Part shown: positions 56,465 to 64,000 of the stretch, piece by piece | Layout: every line of letters starts with the position of its first letter | Numbering within the stretch: the stretch's first letter is position 1 | Source of the DNA: Thysanoteuthis rhombus | Taxonomy: Eukaryota; Mollusca; Cephalopoda; Oegopsida; Thysanoteuthidae | Assembly (NCBI GenBank): GCA_963457665.1 | Contig: OY735209.1 | Location: 8,350,814 to 8,414,813 of the forward strand | DNA: 64,000 nt | Direction: 5' to 3' | Translations under genes and position numbers: made by a program | The notes under the pieces: model-generated | The model's input: the letters and a program-made list of their open reading frames with translations, nothing else | What the model was told of the DNA's origin: nothing | Database searches by the model: none

Positions 56465-56925
56465 AGTCACTCAATAGAAACCACCACGTTACCAAAATAT
56501 TTTGACAGCATGCTGCGTTGAGGTGATCTATCAAAAATCCCAAAAGGGGTGATCGATCAATAACTTGATTCTCTCGACTTTTTGTAGGGCAGTGATTGCT
56601 AAAAGTTTCGAATAAGAAAAAAAAAACAAAGAACAAAAACATAAAATACCCAAACAAATGTGATTGTTGCCGGGCCTAAACTAATGGTTCAATTCAGGAT
56701 GATCTTACATTACAAATTGGCCTCCACTAATAACGTAATCATGGGAGAAATTTTGAGAATAAGCTTTATTCATAGACTTATTATTGAAATTCCAGCCCTC
56801 TGACTCCATCGTTTCGATCTGCATGATACAATAGATGGCGAAACGGCTAATCAAACCAACTTGGAGACTAAAGAAACTTATGTTGACAATTTTTGGTGAC
56901 AGTTTTGGCTTATGGTTTCTAATAT
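56465..56925 (+). mobile_element. Family C MITE-like element, near full length
   Basis: Starts 'tagtcactcaatagaaacca' and ends 'tgacagttttggcttatggt' plus 'ttctaata'. The inverse of the end (TATTAGAAACCATAAGCCAAAA) is an imperfect repeat of the start (CAATAGAAACCACCACGTTACCAAAA). Internal blocks 'ggtgatcga', 'ggcagtgattgctaaa' and 'gaccaa..cttacattacaa' follow the family order. Confidence 0.7.
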
Positions 56926-57054
56926 AAATCCGTACACGTTTTTTGCTTTTGTATTTCCGGGATTATCGCAAAGAGTTTCACTAAACTTGTAATCATGCTG
57001 AAGTTTGCATTAAGATCTCGCTGTGGAGTTATGCTTACAAGGCTACTTTAGCAG

Positions 57055-57269
57055 TCACTAATGGCAATGGGCAGGCCATGTTGCAAGAATGAAAGACAAC
57101 CGATGGACATCACGACTAACAACATGGATCCCCAGAGATCACACGAGAAACTGAGGCCGACAGAAAAGAAAATGGAGAGATGAACTAGACAAATTTAGAA
57201 AATACTTGCTCTGCAACGCCCATGATAGAGAATTGTAGCAAATCCTAGAGAAAGTCTATGTCTAACATC

Positions 57270-57306
<37 letters not shown>
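57055..57306 (+). mobile_element. RTE-like LINE (family R1), 3' end with (GAT)n tail
   Basis: 'aatggcaatgggcaggccat', 'gttgcaagaatgaaagacaa', 'catggatccccagagatcac', 'gagaaactgaggccgacaga' and 'cttgctctgcaacgcccatg', ending in GAT repeats at 57271-57306. This is a clean copy of the last ~220 bases of coding sequence, with frameshifts. The GAT tail is the longest pure one here. Confidence 0.92.
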
Positions 57307-57307
<1 letters not shown>

Positions 57308-57407
57308 GTGCAGGGGGGATCAGGTAGTTGAAAACAAATTATCAAGAAGAGCAATTATATCCAATAGAAAAAAATCAATATATTGCTGTAGAAATTGATA
57401 CACACGT

Positions 57408-57981
57408 TTAACTAGGTATGAAAAGAAACAGGTTGTCCAATGAAACAATCCGCAGCCTCATGGACAGTCTGCAGCTTTTGTAGTGACTGCATGCCCAGAT
57501 CAGGTTGTTCTTGTTATCTAGACCATCGCATTCACAATGTTGGCCTTCAAAGTTTTTTTTAATTTTTTTTTTTTGTTCAATGATGCTGCATATGTAGTAG
57601 GCCAGGGGAACCAACATGTTGAGGATCACATGATCATGAGAATTCTCGGCTAGCCACTCTTGGGCCGTGTGGGCCATAGGGAAGAGATCATAGCCCTACT
57701 CGAACGTATGTGTCTTTACCTGAGCCTACCCCTTGACCCAGGACATTTCGCTGGAGTCGTTGTTGGTGATGACCTGCTGGACGAACACAGCCGCCCTGAC
57801 GGAGTCTGATCGTTACTTTTTCTTTCTCTTGGCCACGGATGACACTTCCCCCGCCTTACAGGCCTCCAGCTCACTCCTGACCTTAAACACGAAGAATCTG
57901 GCCACGTCTAAGAAGCTGGCGATCTACGAGTCACTGTGGTTGGCAGTTAGGGCCATAAGCATGCCTTTCCATTTCCCGTGA
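57408..57981 (-). mobile_element. mariner-like transposase remnant with internal deletion
   Basis: From the right end on the minus strand: 'ALTANHSDS' and 'IASFLDVARFFVFKVRSELE' (DNA-binding helix-turn-helix), 'SSVAKRKKK' and 'RSDSVRAAVFVQQVITNNDS' (linker of mariner-family transposases). After a large deletion of the catalytic centre comes 'TAQEWLAENSHDHVILNM' (the TQEW..dNf.DHV..NLWPPNSPDLNP region), 'AYYICSIIEQ' and 'NLIWACSHYKSCRLSM' (the K.ACS.FR.R block). The first two catalytic aspartates lie in the deleted part and the NSPDLNP aspartate is lost. The coding part is less AT-rich than its surroundings. Terminal inverted repeats could not be found. Confidence 0.85.
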
Positions 57982-57989
57982 CAGATTTG

Positions 57990-59180
57990 AAGAAGTTATT
58001 TTGATGCAGTCAATATGTCTAAAGATATATGAGGAAGTTGAAATTTTGTTTGATGTTCACTGAGTACCCCACAATTGTAACCTTGTGTCAGATACATATC
58101 TTGAAAATGTCTGGCTATATTTAAAAATGTGTATTACGGGCGCACATACATATATACGTACATATGTAGGAGTCTAAAATAGCAATTTCAGAAGACCATG
58201 CTTAGTACAAATCAAATTTCTTCTATTTATTTCAATGTTTAGCCAGTTCATACTGGCTATTTCGAACAAGTATAATTGAGATACAGGGGATGGTGTGTTT
58301 TCATGTAGTTGGTGGGATTAATGATTATTCAAGTGGATTTTGAGTGTATACAGAAATCAACTGTGTTGTATGTGAGGTCATCAGAGGGATACCAGATGAC
58401 ATTCTTATGGAGAACTGAGCCGCAAAATTATCTTTTCTTAAAAGAGAAACTACTTGATTTGTTTCCATGAAGACTCCTTTGTTCTAAATAGTTGGTATGT
58501 GATATTTTCATCAGCGAAATCGTTTTCTTTATGCCGAAGAGTCCAATCCTACGGAGCGAGAAACAGAATAAATCTCATCATTCATTTTATAAATTGATAG
58601 GTTTATCATTGTGTGCAAGCGTATGTGCATGTCCTCACGTCCCTCCGTGTAAATCTGATCCGTGTAATCTGGTCTGATAATACTTTATTACATCAGCTTG
58701 TAGATTTCACGTAGAGAGCTCGTTACCAAGTTTTCCGTCGGAAATGTAAACATCTTCTTCTAAAGCAAACGGTTGAAAGTACGTCTACAACGATTACATA
58801 TCACGTAATCGATGCTCCAACAGCACACACGAGGGCATCTTCTATCCATCTGTAATAACCTCAAAGTTGGAACGGATTGGTCCATGTGAAATAAATTAAC
58901 ATAGCCAACTAAAAACACAATAGTAAAGTTGTCATAATATGATATGAGTCTGTTCTGAATTGAAAAGAATTATGCACCGGAAAACCGTTTTAATGTTTCT
59001 GGTGGACTTCAGATAAAACTTGAAGTTAAAACACACGGACTATTTATAATAAACTACTTATTATAATAGTTTTTATGTTTCTAATTCATACATGAATTGC
59101 CAGTATGTAAATATTAACGACTCAAATGAACAGACCGACATTGATGTAGCATTCTCAGATTCATAGTAAAGAGGATGTTA
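57990..59180. other. Unassigned sequence
   Basis: About 1.2 kb with no recognised repeat, frame or RNA. Confidence 0.35.
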
Positions 59181-59187
59181 CTTCCAA

Positions 59188-59265
59188 ATCGCGTTAGATA
59201 CACTGGTTCTCGTAGACCTCCGAAGTAAAGCCAAGTCGAGCATGGTCAGTACCTAGATGGGTAAC
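59188..59265 (+). mobile_element. 5S rRNA-like segment, clearest copy
   Basis: Follows animal 5S rRNA from about nucleotide 18: 'gcgttagatacactggttct', 'cgtagacctccgaagtaaag', 'ccaagtcgagcatggtcagt' and 'acctagatgggtaacc'. Box A and box C of the 5S internal promoter are both easy to see. After this the 5S match stops, where a true gene would continue GCCTGGGAATACC, so it is a 5S-derived SINE head or pseudogene. Confidence 0.85.
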
Positions 59266-59480
59266 CAACACCAAGTGTGGTGAGCAGCTGAGGATCAAGT
59301 GAAGAGCTTTACAGTAGCGATCCCGTTAATCTTCATGAGAAGGGGAACAATATCCACCCAATTTTATCCATCCCCTTCCCTCAAAAGTTCTGACTAGTAC
59401 CTAGATGTTGTGATCATCTAGGTTTGTGGTAGGATTATTAAGCAGCTGAGGATCGCGTAGATAGCTCCACGAGACGATCT
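59266..59480 (+). repeat. Tail of the 5S-like element, with internal duplication
   Basis: 'tagtacctagatg' near 59395 and 'aagcagctgaggatcgcgta' at 59440 repeat the 'cagtacctagatg' and 'gagcagctgaggatcaagtg' of 59246-59300. The end of the 5S part and the first part of the tail are thus present twice, about 150 bases apart. Confidence 0.6.
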
Positions 59481-59484
59481 CTTC

Positions 59485-60325
59485 AACCCCCCCCCCCTGC
59501 TGTGTTGTGGTGAGTGTCAAAGACCGTGTGCACCGGTGCAGTGCGACAGCTAATGAGGTTATACTGAAGCTGCGCATTACTACGCGCATTGGGAGCCTTT
59601 GGATTCGTCCTTGGGCTCTCCTATTACTACCAGCCACGGTAGATCCGTTGCCCCTATTTATATATCTTCTACTTTTCTCCCGTAAAGCCCTGACCTTGTG
59701 TCGCAATTTGCTCTGGTGGGAGAGTAGATAAATAGACCTCCCCGAGACGGGGACTGATCTCCACACTACACCCCATAACGCAAATCGAAGGCCCCTACCA
59801 CCTTCCTCTGACTGGTCTGGCTGCGATCGACAAGAGATGAATCAGCGAATAAAGTGTACGAAGATAATTACTAAATTCCAGTAACGGAAGGTAAAGCTGT
59901 TTGTCTCAACTACCCTGAATACCTCGTTAATCAAAGAGGTAATTTGATTAGGCTGTTCCCCTTCGAGCACATAATTGCTTCTCGGTGAGTTACAGTTGAT
60001 TTCAATTGCAGTTTGACCGCTTTCAACGTCACATTGTATTGATATGTACGAAGACCGGATCTTACTTCATAGCATTTTTTTCTTCGACCTCCCAGTTCAC
60101 GATAGCACCACTTTAGACATGTTTGCTGTTCAAATGCACCAGAAGTTCCATTAGGGGAGAGTGTCAGGATGATTTATTCGAGCAGTATTCTCATGATGGC
60201 TGTATCGACTAAATGATTGGCCTTTCTCTTCCGGTTGGCAACAATGACTGGAAACCGATGGCTCTTTCCAGGTAAAAAATAACTAGCATCCGGCTAAACA
60301 ACCAGAGTGATAAAGATTCCAGAAG
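59485..60325. other. Unassigned, GC-richer sequence
   Basis: Includes a C run (59486-59495). The minus frame 59401-59766 (121 aa) overlaps the SINE tail and is R/S-rich without a domain, so it is not called. On the minus strand 'agatatataaataggggcaa' (about 59645-59665) looks TATA-box-like, but nothing supports a transcript. Confidence 0.35.
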
Positions 60326-60329
60326 ATTG

Positions 60330-60357
60330 ATATATATATATATATATATATATATAC
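60330..60357. repeat. (TA)n array
   Basis: 14 TA units. Confidence 0.95.
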
Positions 60358-60439
60358 TCAAAACCGGTTTTTACCAGTGTTATTCGGTCCCCGGTTTTAA
60401 AAGGGCGGCCACTGGGAATATATACGCATACGTAGCAGT

Positions 60440-60720
60440 ATATGAGTTTGATAGCTCATCCAATAGAAAAGGCCATGTGACCAATGCATTTTGGCAGCGT
60501 GCCGTGTTGGGGGTGATCAATTAACAAATTGGGAAAAGAGGTGATCAATGAATAAGTTGTTTCTCTCGCTTTTGGGGGGGGGGCAGTGATCGTTAAAAGA
60601 GTTTTAATCTTTTTCTCAACCTGCAGGTGTAAATTAAGGGATCAATTAAACATAAACTTGCATTGCAAATTGACCCCCTATAAAACCTACTTGGGGGCGG
60701 TTAAAAATGAGGATTAATTG
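60440..60720 (+). mobile_element. Family C MITE-like element, 5' part
   Basis: Starts 'agctcatccaatagaaaagg', then 'gcgtgccgtgttgggggtga', 'gaggtgatcaatgaataagt', 'gggcagtgatcgtt' and 'cttgcattgcaaattgaccc'. The 3' end was not found. Confidence 0.7.
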
Positions 60721-60724
60721 TATC

Positions 60725-61375
60725 CTCTAATTTCAGCGATTTTGACATTTTATTCCACCAAAAGACTTTTCAGTTCGATGTTTTCTTCGAGAACAAAATA
60801 ATGTAATTGTTCTTGTCAATACTGTACGTTTTTACTCCCCCTGTGCCTATCCCAACCCTAGTATAAATCTTTGTCTCCCGACTTTGTTTTGTTCAGATCT
60901 TACAAAAATGTGTCCGTGGCCATAGTTTCCTATCCCAGCGAATTATTCCCCACCCTAGTAGAATCGTAACACATCTACAAACACCCTGCCAGCTTATTAC
61001 AACTCCCCCGGGTCCGTTTCTCAAACGACTCTCCACCTCCACGCTCATTCCAACTCCAACCTCAACCTCTAAACACCTAACAGTACAATACGAACGTTGC
61101 AGTAATTATCTGCGATTGGAAAAGAAGTAGGAATGAAGTCTGCCCATGCAGCAGCCGAGGATTTTTTTTTTGTTTCAGTCGTCTGAAGTGACAAAAATTA
61201 TCATGACTTGTGATCAATAAATGTAATCAAATTACACACAGTTATTGAATGATAATCAGCGGGCAAAGTGTGAAATGTTATTGATACTTGCAGCCGAACG
61301 GACACAGCGTTATTAACGGTCATACCATAAGATAAAACATCCATTTTAACTGAACGCTCTCCTTCCGTCTTTTTT
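60725..61375. other. Unassigned sequence
   Basis: 'gaagtctgcccatgcagcag' at 61136 echoes 19305-19330 ('gaccctgcagcagcc'), perhaps a shared repeat edge. Otherwise nothing recognised. Confidence 0.35.
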
Positions 61376-61379
61376 TCCC

Positions 61380-61420
61380 TGTCTCACTATTTTCACAGTT
61401 AACGCTCTCTCTCTCTCTCT

Positions 61421-61471
<51 letters not shown>

Positions 61472-61943
61472 TTCTTTATTATCCCGCTTCTCACGTTTTT
61501 CTCCTTTCATATTTACTAATCACTCTCTTTCTTGTTTTGACACATTACTCCTTCTCTGGCTTCAATTCCAATTTTTTTCTTTCCACCTTCTTCTCCTTCT
61601 TCTTCTTCTTCTTCTTCTTCTTCTTCTTGACGTTCTTCTTCTTCTTCTTGCTCTCTCTCTCTTCCGATTTCTCTCTTGAGTTTTTTCTAGTTCTCTCTTT
61701 ATTTCCCCTTTTCCTCCTTCCCTTCCTACTCAGTCTCTCCTTCCTCTCCTGCTTTCTTCATTTCACCTCTTCTTCCTCTTCTCAACTTTTCCCTTTCACT
61801 CTCTCGTTTGAGTTCTCCTTTTTACCGTCTTTTCTTTCCCTCCCTTTTCTCTTTATCACGCACTCGCTCTCTCTCTATCTCTCTCTCCCGAGTTGTCATT
61901 TTAATTCTGTTCCTTAACCCCTCCTACACCTACCCTTCAATCT

Positions 61944-62026
<83 letters not shown>
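61380..62026. repeat. Pyrimidine tract with (CT)n, (CG)n, (CTT)n and terminal (CT)n-(TA)n
   Basis: CT repeats (61405-61457) run into CGCGCGCGCGCG (61457-61470). CTT repeats lie at 61590-61650, then mixed C/T to 61948, then (CT)n-(TA)n to 62026. Frames over it are artefacts. Confidence 0.93.
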
Positions 62027-62028
<2 letters not shown>

Positions 62029-62029
62029 G

Positions 62030-63080
62030 TCATCCACAGACAGCTCTTTGGTTGTATTACAACTCTTCAGTGTGGCTATAGACTATCCATTATCCCATCC
62101 AGTACCATGAGGCAAGATCGAAACCTTAGCTCCAGGCCCTCAGAACTGAACGGTCAGGGAGGTGGATTTCAATTGATATATTTATTTATCATATATATTC
62201 CTCATCCACCAGAATGCTCCATTCCACATTGGAAGAGCATTGCATATATATACATATCAATGAACCCCAGTTCCTACCCAGTCTTATTCTCATTGTTCAT
62301 TCCTTCATCCTCTTAGTCCTTCTACGTTTCTCTTTCTTTTTGATTAAACAAAATGAGAAAGACAGAAGAGAGCCAAGAGGGAAACAGGAGAAAGAAACAG
62401 AGAAAGAAAAAGACGACAAAAGAGAGAAAAGCGAAGAGTTATGGTATTGCTGTTTGTATGCCATACGATAATATCATCGTGAAATATGCGATAAAAAGGT
62501 GTTGTTTTGGGTCAAATACGTTACGAGCTGCCATAGACCAAAAGACTCCGTTCGGCTGATTAACAGAAAACTAATTATTTCGGTGCCAACTTATAAATTC
62601 ATCGCCTATGACCTAAAGCCTGACGCAGCCTAGCTTAGTAAATACTGAAGACCAATTCCATTTGTCAACCAGAATTAATTTTTGCTCAAACCATTATCTG
62701 AGGCAGTGCAAACATCACAGCTGCTAATGTTCCTAAGATTTTACAGTTTCCCCTTGAGAATGTCATTGAAATCTTTTTTTTTTTCAATGTTTTGGGGTAT
62801 TACAGCTTGATTGATGATCCATTATCTTATATATGGGTGAAATATTGATTTACAACGGACTTGAATTTTAATTAAACTGTATAATATTATTATTTTTCCA
62901 TTTATGTTTTAATTTGTGTGAAAATAATGGCGAATACACGAGGTATGTTATGCATTCATACCCATCAATGTTGAATTTGGTCGACTTGGATTGTCTGTGT
63001 TCGGCACTTGATAAAAAGCGTATATTAGAATGAAGACTAAACTCTAGACGAGACACAAGCTCGCAAAGCTTTCCCATGAA
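62030..63080. other. Unassigned sequence
   Basis: Purine patch at 62350-62440; no other feature recognised. Confidence 0.35.
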
Positions 63081-63084
63081 CGGG

Positions 63085-63145
63085 AATACTCAATAGATAG
63101 AGCTGCCAGGACTCCAAAATGGAGTTCAAATCTAACCCTTAAACC
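63085..63145 (+). mobile_element. Possible tRNA-like SINE head
   Basis: 'actcaatagatagagctgcc' and B-box-like 'ggagttcaaatctaac' stand about 23 bases apart, a little tight for a tRNA. Single copy. Confidence 0.35.
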
Positions 63146-63399
63146 CAACCTTCATTTCTTTTCCGAACGGTCGTCGCCACATATATTGTTTACTACCTGC
63201 CGTAGACTGACGGTCTTTACGTATTTCATCATTTTTTTTTTTCCCCAAAAAATGAATCTGGTCTCCCTTTTAGGTCTGTTCGAATCTGAAAGTACCAAAT
63301 GCAAAAAAATACCGGACTAATACATTCTTTTATTACATCATAGCATCAATAGCCCCATACCTTCAATGACCTTACATCTCTTCTTTCCTCCCTATTTCC

Positions 63400-63480
63400 G
63401 TTGTTCATTGTAAGTGAAACTGACCGACGGAAAGGCATCTAATAGAGATGTGTGGACTCATTTGAAGAAAAATCCGAGAA
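63400..63480 (-). repeat. Family D core, inverted
   Basis: 'actgaccgacggaaaggcat' and 'ctaatagagatgtgtggact' are the inverse of the 17222-17262 core. Confidence 0.5.
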
Positions 63481-63764
63481 ATTAGGATCACAAAAAAAGA
63501 AAATGATGACAACAAAGTCTTGCATTCGAGTAATGACGTTGATCGACCATTTGTGAAAAGGAAAGAAAGGTGAAGAGGACTTGTCAGCATTTAGTATTGC
63601 TCGCACCCTGCTATCAAGAGACTTGAGGACTACACAAAGCAGTGATATTCAATATTTGTTATGACAGTCAAACGTTACAATAAATCTGACAGTAAGACAA
63701 AGGGGGGATCAGTAAAAAAAACGAGAAGCCGAAAAGGGGAGAAAAAATAACTTTACAAACATTT

Positions 63765-63990
63765 CAAGATATAGACAAAAGGAATTACTGATGGACATGG
63801 TCACGCAGAGGAAATCTGAAACGAGAAGTTGAATCCTAGTAAATAGCAACCCTGAACTATTTGTAAGAACAAACTCTGTTAAGACTAAGATTGACAGAAC
63901 ACAGGAAAATAGTAAATGCACACTATTTAAAGATAAAGATGAGACTGCCAATCATACTTTTAGAATCGAAAATAAAGATTCCATATTGAA
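63765..63990 (+). mobile_element. LINE L5 fragment, zinc-knuckle region near the C-terminus
   Basis: The plus reading has 'RTNSVKTKIDRTQENSKC' and 'KDKDETANHT', preceded in another frame by 'WTWSRRGNLKREVES'. It matches the order W...G.LK.ETE..., LrTN.IKAKIDkTQ..SkCRlC..rDETi.Hiis.C found in LINE-encoded proteins of marine invertebrates and fish. The second cysteine of the knuckle is replaced (C-T-L-F). The fragment nears the window end and may continue beyond it. Confidence 0.75.
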
Positions 63991-64000
63991 TATTATTGTT

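Noticed and set aside
57733-57981. 82-aa plus frame in GC-richer sequence
   Set aside because: Antisense of the mariner-like transposase remnant, which explains the composition.
59188-59265. Functional 5S rRNA gene
   Set aside because: Only the middle of 5S matches; the 5' start, the GCCTGGGAATACC continuation and the T-run terminator are missing.
59401-59766. 121-aa minus frame, basic
   Set aside because: Runs through the tail of the 5S-like element and a C run, with no recognisable domain.

Overview
No host protein-coding gene, rRNA gene or functional tRNA gene can be supported in this window. It reads as AT-rich, non-coding nuclear DNA of an animal. It holds about two dozen (TA)n arrays, many (GA)n, (CA)n and GATA-type arrays, and dense remains of non-LTR retrotransposons (LINEs), SINEs and small DNA transposons. 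LINE remains with endonuclease and reverse transcriptase, together with 5S-derived and tRNA-derived SINE pieces, point to an invertebrate metazoan. The abundance of TA/CA/GATA arrays would suit a mollusc, perhaps a cephalopod, but that is a guess from texture and not a diagnosis. No LTR element or virus-like element was recognised.

Layout. 1-4 kb: GATA minisatellite, a copy of repeat family A, CA/TA/GA arrays and a purine-rich stretch. 4-13 kb: 3' ends of an RTE-like LINE (family R1), family B repeats joined to GATA arrays, and family C MITE-like copies. 13-20 kb: long TA arrays, more R1 copies, and a TIR element at 19.05 kb. 20.3-23.0 kb: the most complete LINE here (L3, minus strand) with endonuclease and reverse transcriptase remains and an R1 fragment inserted in it. 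24-34 kb: tRNA-derived SINEs, a 440-bp pyrimidine tract, a pair of direct repeats, two 5S-like copies, a Helitron-like 3' end and a LINE thumb-region fragment (L4). 34.5 kb: a foldback element carrying a tRNA-like core. 39.9 kb: a Tigger/pogo-like MITE. 41.8-43 kb: two further LINE 3' coding fragments. 45.3-47.3 kb: a cluster of R1 copies. 51-57 kb: purine tract, TA arrays, families A and C. 57.4-58.0 kb: a deleted mariner-like transposase. 59.2 kb: the clearest 5S-like copy. 61.4-62.0 kb: pyrimidine tract. 63.7 kb to the end: another LINE fragment, probably continuing past the window.

Family names used here: R1 and R2, RTE-like LINEs with (GAT)n 3' tails; A, a ~600-bp repeat (best copy 26745-27375); B, a short repeat whose 3' side runs into GATA arrays; C, a ~430-bp MITE-like repeat with imperfect terminal inverted repeats; D, a repeat with a GGTCGGTCGG-like core. 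All protein remains found are broken, so nothing here forms a working pathway. The interest lies in repeat structure: 5S-derived and tRNA-derived promoter pieces, nested insertions, and repeats that carry microsatellites.
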